A stretch of 64,000 nucleotides of DNA from contig BTRK01000004.1 in the NCBI GenBank assembly GCA_036245805.1, forward strand, positions 8,494,001-8,558,000. The letters run 5' to 3'. The translations under genes were made by a program, and so were the position numbers. Under the pieces are notes generated by a model. It saw only the letters and a program-made list of their open reading frames with translations. It was not told the DNA's origin and made no database searches. Every line of letters begins with the position of its first letter. Position 1 is the stretch's first letter. Below, one piece after another: positions 1 through 11,776 of this stretch. The stretch is from Pristionchus mayeri (Eukaryota > Nematoda > Chromadorea > Rhabditida > Neodiplogasteridae).

Positions 1-178
1 TCCGTAATCCAAATTGCTCTGAAAAAAGCGTTATCATGTCAGGTTTCTTAAAAATCGTTTTTTCTGAAATGTCAATTTCCTGCCCAATCGCAGTGAGATC
101 ATCGATGATATTTTGGGAGGAAGGGGGTGCGAAGCAGAGGATGAGGAGGAGGAAGAAGCAGAGACGAGCAGAGAACAT
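1..178 (-). CDS. N-terminus of a secreted protein, cut by the window edge
   Basis: Read on the minus strand, an ATG at 178 opens a frame that stays open to base 1 (59 codons). The start is followed by a strong signal peptide (MFSARLCFFLLLILCFAPPS) with predicted cleavage near residue 22. After that comes a hydrophilic, acidic and lysine-containing stretch with no cysteine in the visible part. No donor/acceptor pair interrupts the frame. I do not recognise the family. Secretion is inferred from the leader only. The short length and missing downstream exons keep the call modest. Confidence 0.6.
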   Translation of the reverse strand, partial: MFSARLCFFLLLILCFAPPSSQNIIDDLTAIGQEIDISEKTIFKKPDMITLFSEQFGLR

Positions 179-351
179 TATTTCCTGAATATTTGAGAGT
201 AGAAATGGAGGAAAGTATATGAGAGAAGAAGCGAAGCGAGTGAAAATGAGTGTTTCTGCTGGCCATAAATACTAATCTAGAAAGGAGACAATTTGAATAT
301 TCGGAAGTTGCCAGTGAAAAACAATGATACACGAAAACAGTCATGGGTATT

Positions 352-462
352 AGTGATGACAAATCGGCGCGCGCTCTCCTCGGTTCACACGCTCTCTCGT
401 TCTGTCTGGCCGGTGAGAGAGCGTGTGAAACAAGGAGAGCGCGCGCCGATTTGGCATCATTA
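352..462. mobile_element. Short hairpin (fold-back) element, copy 1
   Basis: This is an almost perfect palindrome: the arms start AGTGATGACAAATCGGCGCG and end with the complementary series, with a small loop near 400-412. It lies between the 9-bp direct repeats ATGGGTATT (343-351) and ATGGATATT (463-471), which match at 8 of 9 positions. That pattern is expected from a transposition target-site duplication. The arms share the core CACGCTCTCTC with the other hairpins in this window. It contains no coding sequence. Confidence 0.75.
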
Positions 463-848
463 ATGGATATTCCATTTGCATTCCTATATTTTATCGAATT
501 TTACGAACGAGAGCATGAAATAGCCTTCTGGATGCGAGGGAACTGAATATAAGCGTTTCTCTACACATATTATACTAAGCCCACACCAATAAATTGTAAT
601 ATTCGCCCGGTTATGAAGAAAGATTCCAGAGAAAACAACGGAACTCGAAATAAGCATGAATTTGAGTATTGAACGATTCTGGTGGTGCATTCACATTTGA
701 TATATGGAATGTAAATGAATGTTCATGCATCCTCTTTATTGAAAGACATATTATGAATACTGACCTCCTGTTCTTTCCGTCCGTATAACAGTAATTTTTA
801 CGATATTTTATCGGTTCTTGCGGTGGTTTATGTAGGACATACGTGTTT

Positions 849-2030
849 CGTAAAATCTTAAATTGCATCCGTACAAATTAGGTTTCAACACAAAAGTTAC
901 TGGAAATAATTTTCCGCGCATTTTAAGCCCTTTGCAATCTTTTTAGGTCGCCTGTGAGCTGATTTACAGTGTGGCCGGTTGCAAAACCGGATAATTCCTA
1001 TTTGACGGCTCTGAGACCAATGACCAATATTTTTCGAAATCTTACACTTAGGTTATTCTACCACTATAATATGGGCTAAATTAATAGTAAGGCCAAAACT
1101 TGATTGAGATATCAGAATTCAACATCGAAAACAGATCCGTCAAAACAATATTAATATTCACCAGCGAAGAAGGAAGTTGAAAACATGGGCTCTTGAAAAC
1201 AAGCATGAATTCGATCCTTGATTGACTATTTCGTATGTTTCACATGCGAAATGGCTAAAGATTAGTTTCTCATACAATCCATAGGAACAATTTGTATGTA
1301 TAATGCCAATCGCTTATACAAGTAAACCAACAGGGTTGTTCACGAACGTTTTATCGGTTCTAGCGAATACACATTCTCCTTGAATTCGGTCGTAAGAAAT
1401 ACCAAACTTGTCGTCATTGAATTCCGCCCTATTTTTTTACCCATAACATTTACCCTATTTTTTTGCCCTATTTTTTTACCCATAACATCATCATGATTTT
1501 CGAAAAAGCTTTCCACAATATTTCAATTTTTTTTCGTGAACAACCCTTTTGGTTTACTTGTATAAGCGATTGGCATTATACATACAAATTGTTCCTATGG
1601 ATTGTATGAGAAACTAATCTTTAGCCATTTCGCATGTGAAACATACGAAATAGTCAATCAAGGATCGAATTCATGCTTGTTTTCAAGAGCCCATGTTTTC
1701 AACTTCCTTCTTCGCTGGTGAATATTAATATTGTTTTGACGGATCTGTTTTCGATGTTGAATTCTGATATCTCAATCAAGTTTTGGCCTTACTATTAATT
1801 TAGCCCATATTATAGTGGTAGAATAACCTAAGTGTAAGATTTCGAAAAATATTGGTCATTGGTCTCAGAGCCGTCAAATAGGAATTATCCGGTTTTGCAA
1901 CCGGCCACACTGTAAATCAGCTCACAGGCGACCTAAAAAGATTGCAAAGGGCTTAAAATGCGCGGAAAATTATTTCCAGTAACTTTTGTGTTGAAACCTA
2001 ATTTGTACGGATGCAATTTAAGATTTTACG
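849..2030. repeat. Long inverted repeat 1 (arms about 498 bp)
   Basis: Bases 849-1346 are repeated as the reverse complement at 1533-2030 with very few mismatches. For example, CGTAAAATCTTAAATTGCAT at 849 pairs with the sequence ending at 2030. The 186-bp loop carries a short tandem motif (CCCTATTTTTTTACCCATAA). There is no coding capacity. The right arm also serves as the outer part of inverted repeat 2, so the two palindromes overlap. Arms share motifs such as CCGCGCATTTTAAGCCC with the palindromes at 8.2-10.2 and 47.9-49.8 kb. Confidence 0.9.
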
Positions 2031-3592
2031 AAAATAAATATCGTTTTTGAAGCAATTAAAAAATGTTTTGACCATCAAGGAGTGAAAAACTACAAAATTA
2101 TTTTGCTGATTAATAAAGCAGAAATCGTCTATTATCTAAGAAAATGGGGTTGGAGAGCTCAGCCTACCCTTCGGGTTCCAAAATTTCGGTTAAATGCGAC
2201 TTCGTGCTCGACCTCATAAATTATTCATTTATAATATCGTTCGAATCGAATGGTAAATAACGCGGTTAGTAATTTTAGTAGTTTGGAGCAAGTGACGATA
2301 GATGATGTTGCAACATAATGGAATCGACGTAGTTTGAAAAATGGATTTTCGAAACCTCGATATTTTCCAAGTTTGATCGATCCTCACTGGCCAGTCTTTG
2401 TCCAATATCGGCGAACTCTTAATTAAATTTGAAGTGTGCTTAGCAAACTTCAACAAACTTGAAAAATCGTGTGTTTCTATAACTTAAAACATCGAATTTG
2501 CGTAGCTCAAAAACGTAAAATCGATGGTGTCAACAATTTCTAAATTTGATTTCGGACACATTCTTGCAAATTCTTGACCGGCTTTTGCATGGACAATTAG
2601 TGTGAGATGAGTTCAATTATAATACGACGTAAAACTCGAAATACACGCATAATTTAGAAAATGATTATTTGCACATGTTCACAATTTCCATATTCCCTTT
2701 TAGTAAAAATACAGTGCCTTCAGTGTTTTACAAAATATTTCACCCTACTATAATTTTACATGGTAATATAGATCAAGAGTTTGCAAGAATGTGCTCAAAA
2801 TAAAATTTAGAAATTGTTGACACCATCGATGATACGAAGTAAAACTCACGATGATACGAAGATAAGTTTTTGAGCTACGAAAATTCGATGTTTGAAGGTA
2901 TATAAACACACGTTTTTCAAGTTTCTTGAAGTCTGCGGAACATACTTCACATTTAATTAAGAGTTCGCCGATATTGGACAAAGATTGGCCAGTGAGGATC
3001 AAGCAAACTTGGAAAATATCGAGGTTCCCAAAATCCATTTTTCAAACTACGTCGATTACATTATGTTGCAACATCATCTATCGTCACTTGCTTCAAAACT
3101 ACTAAAATTACTAACCGCGTTCTTTACCATTCGATTTGAACGATATTATAAATGAATAATTAATGAGGTCGAGCACGTAGTCGCATTTAACCGAAATTTT
3201 GGAACTTGAAGGGTAGGCTGAGCTCTCGAACCCCATTTTTCTTAGAAATTATCCGATTTCTGCTTTATTAATCAGCAAAATAATTTTGTAGTTTTTCAGT
3301 CCTTGATGGTCAAAACATTTTTTAATTGCTTAAAAAATGATATTTATTTTCGCGACATCTTAAATTGCATCCGTGCAAATTAGGTTTCAACACAAAAGTT
3401 ACTGGAAATAATTTTCCGCGCATTTTAAGCCCTTTTTCATCTTTCTAGGTCGCCTGTGAGCTGATTTACAGTGTGGCCGGGTGCAAAACCGGATAATTCC
3501 TATTTGACGGCTCTGAGACCAATGACCAATATTTTTCGAAATCTTACACTTAGGATATTCTACCACTATATTATGGGTTAAATTAGTGTCAA
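1783..3592. repeat. Long inverted repeat 2 (arms about 800 bp), overlapping repeat 1
   Basis: Bases about 1783-2583 reappear inverted at about 2765-3592. The outermost 240 bp of each arm is the same sequence as the outer arm of inverted repeat 1, so that block occurs three times (about 857-1082, 1790-2022, 3361-3590) in alternating orientation. The interior is AT-rich and unrelated. Such a layout fits insertion of one fold-back element into or beside another of the same family. No ORF of substance is present. Confidence 0.88.
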
Positions 3593-3660
3593 CTTTTTGA
3601 AAATGTTCCCGAGGGGATAATTTTCCATTCACTGACTCGTGATACACGTGTTATTGTTAC

Positions 3661-3795
3661 CAGTCTGAAGTACGCGCCCAAAAGGCACAGAATAATGTCG
3701 TATACTGCGAAAATTGCAAGGAGTGTTCGATAGGAACCAATTGTGGCTGTCGAAAATCGATGAATTATTAGGTTGTAACATAAGTTTTGTAGCAT
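3661..3795 (-). pseudogene. Fragment of a nematode 7TM chemoreceptor (str-like), TM1-TM2 region
   Basis: The minus-strand frame contains CYNLIIHRF, then a TxxxGSYRTLL block, then LLAIFAVYDIILCLLG. This is the usual end of TM1, short loop and TM2 pattern of str-superfamily receptors (GxYRxLLxxFAxxD). It ends at a plausible donor, CTG|GTAAC, at 3661. No other exon of the gene is convincing nearby. The adjacent intron side is occupied by the end of the inverted-repeat block. I read it as a relic. The hydrophobic frame at 4862-5152 (minus) may be another relic piece but has no clear signature. Confidence 0.45.
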
Positions 3796-3849
3796 TTCGG
3801 AGGTTCACAATATTTCCATGAAGGATACTTCTCAAACATTATCAATGCC

Positions 3850-5478
3850 TGACCTCCTAGTATATGTTTGGGGTGTTCATGCACATTCAAACCATAGGGT
3901 AGAGCTGAACTGCGCACGCTGGCTATGCGAAAAATATTAATATGAACTGATTTAAATTTGGTGCAGATTTTATTAATTCGTTTGATCGGGTGCTAGTTCG
4001 TAGAGATGAATAATGAACCAAACTTCTACAGCATGGTGATATACCCCGTCAATGCTCTTTCAAAATATACGCCAGATATGGTGCTATGTTGAGCGGAACC
4101 AAAGATATACTTCACTGAGTGTAAGGTTAGCCGCTGATTCGTAGCCAACTTGACCAACTCTTCTGAATCCAGAATTGCAACAACAGTGACTAACATAAGT
4201 GCGTTCAATTACCACTCATGGAGGTATAATTTATCATTAAACAAGTGAGAGAAAGAACACTCCACTTGTGGGAAATTTGAATTTTTATTAATTCAATTCG
4301 CGCACAATTTTACCAAAATTTGCAAGTTTAGGTGTTTCGAATTAAAGATTGTCATTCAAAAGCTATTTATTTCCAAACTTATCCCAAGTAGATACTAGTA
4401 AGGGAAGGGTTTATGGTTCGGATGGACACAACAAATCAGATATTGAACTTGTGTGCGAGGTAGGAATATGAACAAACTGCCGATTTCAGTAGTTTAATTT
4501 ACATACCATCGTTCTGAATGGAGCCACTTATCTCAACAGAACCCAATCTACCCCAAACTTTGTCTGCACACTGACCACTTTGGGTGAACTATATTCCACC
4601 ACTATTTGGATCTGGATATCTACTGAAAAGAAAATTCGGCTTGCGAAAGTTTTCGCGACCGTCACCAACCATCCACATTATACAAACTCGTCTACATTTC
4701 TAGAACGATTTTCGTTTGTCATTATCCGTGAGTGGTTCAAAATTATGCACATATGTAGTACTTTACGCAAATCACACAAAATCGGCATAATTTATCCTTT
4801 TCAAGAATAGCTGATGCGTGAAAATGATTTCTAATCCTTATCTCAGTACAACTTTGTCTGACTAATGTGCCTCCTCAACTGCCTTGACAAGACTGAAGTA
4901 AAGCGCGTAAGAAAGAGTACGAAGGCCCTCACTGATGATGAATAACGAAATTGAGATTAAATTAATTCGAAGAATTTCTGAGGTTAAAATGCATAAGAGA
5001 TTGGACGCGACAAAACTTATGTTACAACCTGATAGAAAGAGGAGGAGGACGTTGATAAAGACTCCGATTGCTAAATGCATTTTTGAGAGAGTTCGTTTGA
5101 GGTTCGAAAAAAAACCGACCATTGTTGAATTTCTCCACAGCTTCGAGCACAAGCATTACCAGGAACTAATGCGAAGTATTGTTTGATCTGACATATCAAT
5201 TCGTTTCGTTTTTATAACAATTAGGTTGTATGCGCACACTCATTGTGAAACACCTAGAAACATGACCATGAGCCGCTTAAAAAAAACATCGTCAAAGACA
5301 AACGAGTGATATACGAGTTATGGCAGCATGAGCTGTATCTTGTGCAACACTGATGAGCGTTTTATACACCGAAAAAGCAAAAGGCGTCATCAGAATGATT
5401 CATGTCCTGATTAGAAACCGTTTACGATGTCAGTCATTAGTGTGCGCTTCAAAACACGCAGATACCCCGCAATTCGTA
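3850..5478. other. No supported gene
   Basis: AT-rich sequence without a frame showing family motifs and consistent splice sites. A minus frame at 4862-5152 is hydrophobic (LAIGVFINVLLLFLSG) and could be a decayed receptor exon. A plus frame over the same bases is lysine/arginine rich. Neither can be linked to neighbouring exons in phase. The motif AGGTTGTAACATAAGTTTTG occurs at about 3772 (plus) and about 5018-5037 (minus), a sign of a small inverted duplication. Confidence 0.4.
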
Positions 5479-6385
5479 TTAGGCTGTTGCAAAAGTCTTT
5501 TTTGTGTCAGTACTTTGAACGATCATAACTTGCGTGTCTCAAATCTCAATGGCCAACAAACGTGGTGTTGTTTAGGGATATGCTTGAACTTTGTTCACGT
5601 ATATTTCAATCAAAGCGATCGTGCAACCAACGCAAGCAATTATGAATAACCCAATTGCAAAAAAAGCACAAAATTTAGATTTAAATTTATTTATCTAGAT
5701 ATTTGAAGGGAAAATTCATGAAACAACTTCATAATGTTGGGTGAGAAGTACCATTGATGTTCTTTCAAAAAATAGGTTAGACCTGTCATGTGAATGGGTT
5801 TGAACCAAATTACATGTTAGCAAATATATGAGCAGACCCAGGCTGCATGTGACTTGTACCTGCTTTTCTGAATGGAAGACCAAGCATACAGGCTCCGTTA
5901 TGTGTGCGCTGTATGCTCCCACGAAGAGGCTATACCCTCATAAGAAATGTTGGCGCCTGCTTGTTTCCCCTTTCAGAAAATCTGAATTCCTCATTTTTCA
6001 GAAATATTCAAAATGAACACATAAATGCAACATGCAGTCATTTTGCAGATCAACTCATTCCTCGAAAGGATCAAACTTCCAGGATCCATAAGAAAAATTA
6101 TGCATAGGGTAAAGATGGGAGCTTCATATAACCACCATGAATTGAACGTTCATGCTTCAGAGGAAACAGAATATTGAAAAATGTTGCGTTTTCGATGGAT
6201 GAATTTTCGTAATTTTAACTGGATCCTGTTCTCGCCTCTCTGATAGGGCAATGCTGATATGGTGCGAATATGAAAGAGTATGCAAGGCCTCATTAGTAAT
6301 CAATATCCCGAAGTTCATCTATCAATCCAACAGGAAGATGGAAGGCAAAATATCAAAATTCAACAGGACTTTTGCAACAACCTAA
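5479..6385. mobile_element. Decayed or non-autonomous mariner-type element
   Basis: The ends are terminal inverted repeats: TTAGGCTGTTGCAAAAGTC at 5479 and GACTTTTGCAACAACCTAA ending at 6385, with one mismatch. TA dinucleotides flank both ends (5477-5478 and 6386-6387), the mariner target site. The interior of about 870 bp has no recognisable transposase block such as DEKW or YSPDL, so it is either badly decayed or a filler-bearing derivative. The ends resemble those of mariner 2 at 28.0-29.3 kb only in the first few bases. Confidence 0.75.
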
Positions 6386-6539
6386 TAGAACAGGATGCAC
6401 GTCTTTTCTAGTGAGCGAAACTTGCAACAAAAAGAGGAAAAATCATTGTTGTACCTAATTTCAACATATATTACGCATGTTTGATGCTGAAAACATGAAC
6501 TCCACATAAGTGCAAAATTACTCGGAATCTCAATCGATC

Positions 6540-9500
6540 ATGGCGAATATCGAGCCGATTTGTTTTCCTCTGTTGCACCATTCACAGGTGTATGAGCACT
6601 TAACTGTGAGCAGTTAGAGGAGGAACAGAGCGATAGAAAGAGTGGATGATTTCCATGAACGAACTGTGCTGCTGCTAATCAATCGGCGTGATGTACTCAG
6701 AGGTGCTTCGGATTTTTGTTTTCCGCTGTGACTGTCGATATTCTAGCAACAGAGGAGGTTGATGAGAATTCCATTCGACAATTTATTCGACTAGTGAGTT
6801 TATCCCGTACTGCTCATACAATGTGGATAGCTCTACGACAGGAAAGGAAATAATTCATGACTCTGCTAGCCGTAGTGAGCGGTCCCTCTTCATTCCGCTC
6901 TGATGGAGTATCGACTTTCACGAGGAGGTGGGACAATCGCCCAATGGACGGAGTTTATCATCAACAGGTCTGATGGTCTAAATTTAATGTAGAATGAGGA
7001 GAGCGTGGTATCGTTTCTCGAACTCTAGTGAGCAAAGATCTTCAGATAATGATTTGGGTGGAGATCATAGTTGCTCCACACATACCTACGGTCCTCTCTA
7101 TTAGCCCCTGATTGCAGGTGTTCGGGATGCTTGGCAGCATTTACTTCCTGGTCAGTCAGGCTATCGAGAGGTAAGACGCTAATTAAAAAGTCGCCCTTTG
7201 ACGCTTGGAGTCAACAAAGGGTCACTTGGCTACATCGGAATAATTATGCAGAACCATCTCATCTTGCGCCCCAGCTAGATATGAGGTCTTCCCACAGTCC
7301 AACCTATATGTCAACGTAATCGTACTTGCCGTGGTGGGATTCTTTGATTTCTTCATGATCACTTCATCCTTCCCAGGTGGCTATTTCTCTCGTGGGTCCC
7401 GTTGCCTTCCTCGTTCCTCCCATTTTCTGGTCGCAGCGGATGTACATCTTTAACACGCGCACCACCGAGAACGTTCGAAGTGTGGAGAGGCACGTCTGTA
7501 CTTTTTGGTCATAAATTCTGGAAGAAGTGCCCAATTAACCATATTGGCAACTAGATGTTTTAGCCTGACCCATGTCAAACATTCTCCCCTTTCTTCTTGC
7601 ACTAATATCGTGTTTTGACAATCACCCAATAACCGATCCTTTCCCCTCATCAGATAATGATTTGGGTGGAGATGGTTTCTGAAGTGACTGCCATCGCTGT
7701 TTTTCTTTTCGTTCTCTACGCGACTACTCGCCCATCGCCTGTAAGTAGCCAGCAGTATCTAGCACGGAGAGTACAGGTACTAGAGTTCGATAAACGGACT
7801 CTACAGTTCCAACACTTTTTAACCACTCTACCGGTCGAGAGAGAGAGAGAGTAGAATGAAGAGAATAAAAAAATAAATGGTATCGTTTCTCGAACTCAAA
7901 CATGTAATAATAGAGAAATGAACGCCGCTTGAGAGATTCAGATCGAATCCGGTAAGCGAGTCATCCAAATTTTGCTCCTCGTTCTCCGGACCCATCTGGT
8001 CTTCGGCGCACTCACTACCTTCGGTATTACGCTCATCCCGCTGGTAAGCGGATCTCCCTCTTTCTCATTGCTCTTTCAGATTTGAGATTTCGCTCAGATT
8101 TATCACATTTTGACAGAGAGATCAACCATTGCTTCTCGCTATTCGGGTTGTTTCCAATCTTACGGTAGCATCGTTGTACATCTCCATGGAGTACGTCAAT
8201 TTCATCCTGGCTGCCATCCTCCTCTACAAGATATACGGTAGAGCTCGAAAAACGATACCACGTTATCTTCTGTACACTCTCGCCACACGAGCGATCGAGA
8301 TAGTGTTTAGCACGCGTCTTCTGAGAGATTGCATGAACCGGAGGAACTAGCTGCAAAAGTTTGAGCAATATCGAAAAGAAAATTATGGTAGAGTCCAGTG
8401 GAGACGGGAAAACTTTTATACTAGCGACTTGTCCTGGAACCGGCTTTTAGGCATTTGCCGGACTTGGTCCCGGCTCTGACGTAACATGGTTCATTTTTGA
8501 GCTACAGTGGCCAGCTTGTGCTCAAAATGCGCGGAAAATTATTTTAAGAAACTTTCATGTTCACACCAAAGCCGGGTGAGTGCGAAATCACGTTGAAAAT
8601 ATCGAAAAACCGAGTCGATTCATAAAAAAATTCATATCTCGCTTGGAACCCCACCTTTTAGTAAATTTTGATTGCAGTTTCAAAATCTACGTACCCATAT
8701 TAGTCAAGGAAAAACGCGAGTGAGAGTCCGTAGGGGTGAGAATATGTTACGCTAATGCAAAATGTGTGCTCAGTTCGCTAATTCGTGATTGCCATAATCG
8801 CTCAGATATATCTTTTCTTTCATAATTTGATTGTTTCTAACCTATATATGATGTATTCCGTTGAAAAAATCAAAGATTTCCACATTTCTTGAAAATCATA
8901 TTTTTCACCTCGATATTTCTCAAATTTACAGGTTTCAAACTCAACATTTCGAGGATCTTACCCGTCTTTACTATACGGATGTTATAGCATGCTAAGCCAT
9001 GAGTAATATTTGTTGGTATGGGCCTGCTCGACGATTTTTAAGTTTTGACACTCGAAAACGCCCGATCGAGCGTGTCGGAAGTATTTAAAATTCGATAGTG
9101 AGGTTAATTTTGCGAATTATGGTTGTTTATAAGTCGTAAAAATGTTTTCGTAACCTCCGGCATAAACTACTTTCGAAACGCAACATTTTCACGTTTTTTT
9201 CGGAAATGTCATTTTCTCACTCTCGAATAATTCGCAAATTTAGACACAAAAGCAATTGCGAAGTTCGCATATGTTGTTGACTGCATAGTTCAAGAAAACA
9301 TTTTTACAACTTATAAACAACCATAATTCGCAAAATTAACCCCACTATCGAATTTTAAATATTTCAGGCACGCTCGATCGGGCGTTTTCGAGTGTCAAAA
9401 ATTAAATTTTAAAAATCGTCGAGCAGGTCCATACCAACAAATATTACTCATGGCTTAGCATGCCATAAGATCCGTATAGTGAAGACGGGTAAGATCCTCG

Positions 9501-10361
9501 AAATGTTGAGTTTGAAATCTGTAAATTTGAGAAATATCGAGGTGAAAAATATGATTTTCAAGAAATGTGGAAATCTTTGATTTTTTCAACGGAATACATC
9601 ATATAAAGGTTAGAAACAATCAAATTATGAAAGAAAAGATATATCTGAGCGATTATGGCTTAAGCATAAGAAATTGAAAATCACGAATTAACGAACTGAG
9701 CACACATTTTGCATTATCGTAACATATTCTCACCCCTACGAACTCTCACTCGCGTTTTTCCTTGACTAATATGGGTACGTAGATTCTGAAACTGCAATCA
9801 AAATCTACTAAAATGTGGGGTTCCAAGAGAGATATAAATTTTTGTATGAATCTCGACCCGGTTTTTCGATATTTTCAACGTGATTTCGCACTCACCCGGC
9901 TTTGGTGTAAACATGAAAGTTTCTTAAAATAATTTTCCGCGTATTTTGAGCACAAGCTGGCCACTGTAGCTCAAAATTGAACCATCTTACGTCAGAGCCG
10001 GGAGCAAGTCCGGCAAATGCCTAAAAGCCGGTTCCAGGACAAATCGCTAGTATAAAAGTTTTCCCGTCTCCACTGGACTCTACCATAATTTTCTTTTCGA
10101 TATTGCTCAAACTTTTGCAGCTAGTTCCTCAGGTGGGTCCTTTTCATGCATTCTCTCAGAAGACGCGTGTTAGAAAGAAGCGAGCGTGGTTTCGTTTCTC
10201 GAACCCTAGTATACGGTACATATTGAGTAGGACTATCGATCGGTTGAGCTCGTGCTGAGACCAGCGCAGCTTCCGCACGGTCAATTATCCTGCGTGCTCT
10301 GAAGAAATACAAAAACTGCAGCGATGAAGGCTCACTTCTACCAGCTACGGTAGATCGATAG
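6540..10361 (+). CDS. 7TM chemoreceptor (serpentine receptor), 9 exons
   Basis: Exons that join in phase: 6540-6587, 6701-6793, 7118-7170, 7279-7315, 7377-7493, 7654-7740, 7942-8043, 8117-8237, 10249-10361 (256 residues). Hydrophobic segments include FGMLGSIYFLVSQAIER, VAISLVGPVAFLVPPIFW, VSEVTAIAVFLFVLYA, VIQILLLVLRTHLVFGAL and a long final helix ending ILAAILLYKIY. A basic cytosolic tail (SIILRALKKYKNC) follows. An ER motif after a TM and an ENVRSVERH loop recall the Sra-superfamily nematode receptors, but I cannot fix the class. It would sense odorants or pheromones at the plasma membrane of sensory neurons (family knowledge). About 50 residues seem short, so one TM exon may be missing between 6588 and 7117. 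Bases 7036-7053 repeat the start of exon 6. The last intron holds a 2-kb fold-back element. Confidence 0.7.
6985..7031. repeat. Half copy of the short hairpin element
   Basis: Only the right arm of the hairpin family is present: GAGAGCGTGGTATCGTTTCT followed by CGAACTCTA, with no left arm upstream. It lies in an intron of the chemoreceptor gene. A second, more damaged half copy ending GGTATCGTTTCTCGAACTC lies at about 7838-7899. Confidence 0.6.
8240..10208. mobile_element. Long fold-back element (1.97 kb) sharing ends with the short hairpins
   Basis: Arms of about 900 bp (8240 to about 9150, and about 9290 to 10208) are near-perfect reverse complements around a loop of roughly 140 bp. The outermost bases, AGAGCTCGAAAAACGATACC on the left and CGTTTCTCGAACCCTA on the right, are the ends of the short hairpin family. 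The 9 bp before it (ATATACGGT, 8231-8239) match the 9 bp after it (GTATACGGT, 10209-10217) at 8 positions, which looks like a target-site duplication. It lies in the last intron of the chemoreceptor gene, directly at the splice donor. No transposase frame is present, so it is non-autonomous. Confidence 0.85.
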
Positions 10362-10431
10362 AGCTGACTCGAGTACAGTAACCTCGTTGCAGTGGGTACT
10401 TCTATGAGGGTGGAGACTTCGAAAGACCACG

Positions 10432-10535
10432 ATGGTACTCAGGCATCTATTGTTGATTCCGTTCTACTACTTCCTCATCGTATGTTATTTTCTCCTCATT
10501 TACGTATTCAAACAGTGGAAGAATAAATCAAGCTA
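10432..10535 (+). pseudogene. Orphan hydrophobic first exon interrupted by mariner 1
   Basis: An ATG at 10432 opens a very hydrophobic frame (MVLRHLLLIPFYYFLIVCYF, then FLLIYVFKQWK) typical of a signal-anchor or first TM helix. A GTATGT donor follows FLI, and mariner 1 begins at 10536. No downstream exon in phase was found beyond the transposon. It starts only 70 bp after the chemoreceptor stop codon. It may be the remnant of another membrane-protein gene whose rest was lost or lies elsewhere. Confidence 0.35.
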
Positions 10536-11776
10536 TTGGGGTGTCCGGAAAGTTCGTATAATTTTTTGTTTTTATTTTTTATTCAATGCTTTACAATTCT
10601 CAGTGGCCAATGTATCCCCCCTTCTTTCTCACTACCCCCTCCAGCGATTGGGCAGGGTCTCGATTCCTCTCTTCCAGAATGCGGGTTTCTTCGAGACCGC
10701 CCAGTTCACGAAAGCCCTCACAACTTCATCTCGATTCTTGAACTTCTTTCCTTTGCAGAAGTCAGAGAGAGAGCGGAAGCAGTGGTAGTCGCATGGGGAG
10801 AGATCCGGGGAATACGGTGGATGGGGAATCCTCTCGATCTTCAGCTCGTCCATTTTCTTCTGGGTCATCTTCGCTCGATGTGGGCGAGCATTGTCCATCA
10901 GAAGAAGAATTTTGCCCTGGTTCAGGAGTCTGGGAGGGACTCTGATCGCGACATCTTCCAGTTGTTCAGAGAAGAGGTCGGCATTGATGCTGGTGCCAGG
11001 GGCGAGGATTTCCCAGTAGATGGGACCGAGCACTGAGAAGAAGAAGCAGAGGAGTTCCTTCTTTCCGTGCTCTTCCTTCTTCGGGACGGGCGTGGGCTTC
11101 TCATCTGCATCCACCCATTGCAGTCTCCTCACAGGGTTATCGTACGTGATCCACTTCTCATCTGTGGCGATGATGGAATTGACCCATCGAAGATTGGATC
11201 TACGATGGAGTAATTCCCGACAGACTTGAACACGATTTTTCAGCTGTTCGGGGGAGAGGTCATGGGGAATCACTTGTGGGAGTTTCGGCTTCTTCCCAGA
11301 TCGATGGAGGATATCGGACACCGTTGATCTGGGAGTACCAGTATCCTTCTTCAACTCACGCACACTGGCCATGGGCTTGCGCTTCAGTGTGCGGAGAACG
11401 AGAGGCTGATCGAGGGAGGGAGGGCGTCCAGAGCGGGGTTGATCATCGAGACCAAACTCCCCTTTCTTGAAGCGGGAGAGCCACTTATAGCAGAAGGGTA
11501 TGGAGGGGGCGTCAGCTCCTTCCGACTGGGCCAGGGCAGAGTGGGCCTCCTTCACGGATCGGCCAAGACGGTAGTAATGAAGTTAAACTGCTCGGAGGTA
11601 TCACAAGAAGTCCATCACAAGAATCAATGTAGCAACTAGGAGACTGATTAAATCCTCTCACTACTCAACGCCAGAATGATGCAACCCGTTGTTGACAAAC
11701 GGATTGCGCAATCACTGCATTTGATCGCGAACTGACTTTTTTCCGAAGCATTATACGAACTTTCCGGACACCCCAA
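10536..11776 (-). mobile_element. Mariner transposon 1
   Basis: A 1,241-bp element with inverted ends TTGGGGTGTCCGGAAAGTTC at the left and the matching complement ending at 11776, flanked by TA at 10534-10535 and 11777-11778. Length, TA target and ends are those of the Tc1/mariner superfamily. The single transposase frame runs on the minus strand. The two ends are still almost identical, so insertion was fairly recent. Confidence 0.93.
10632..11615 (-). pseudogene. Mariner transposase, two N-terminal stop codons
   Basis: The long open part (10632-11555) carries the helix-turn-helix region (SIPFCYKWLSRFKKGEFG), the linker motif (DQPRSGRPP) and the catalytic triad. The first Asp is in IIATDEKWITYDN, the second in LLLMDNARPH and the third in YSPDLSPCDYHCF, with exactly 34 residues between the last two: DD34D, the mariner signature. 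Upstream, the frame continues in homologous sequence (HYYRLGRSVKEAHSAL) to an ATG near 11615 but is broken by TAA and TGA codons. The protein would cut and paste the element at TA sites. This copy probably cannot make a full-length enzyme, though all catalytic residues remain. Confidence 0.88.

Noticed and set aside
4862..5152. Hydrophobic minus ORF as a complete small membrane protein
   Set aside because: No family pattern, no consistent splice sites, and the plus strand is equally open. At most a decayed receptor exon.
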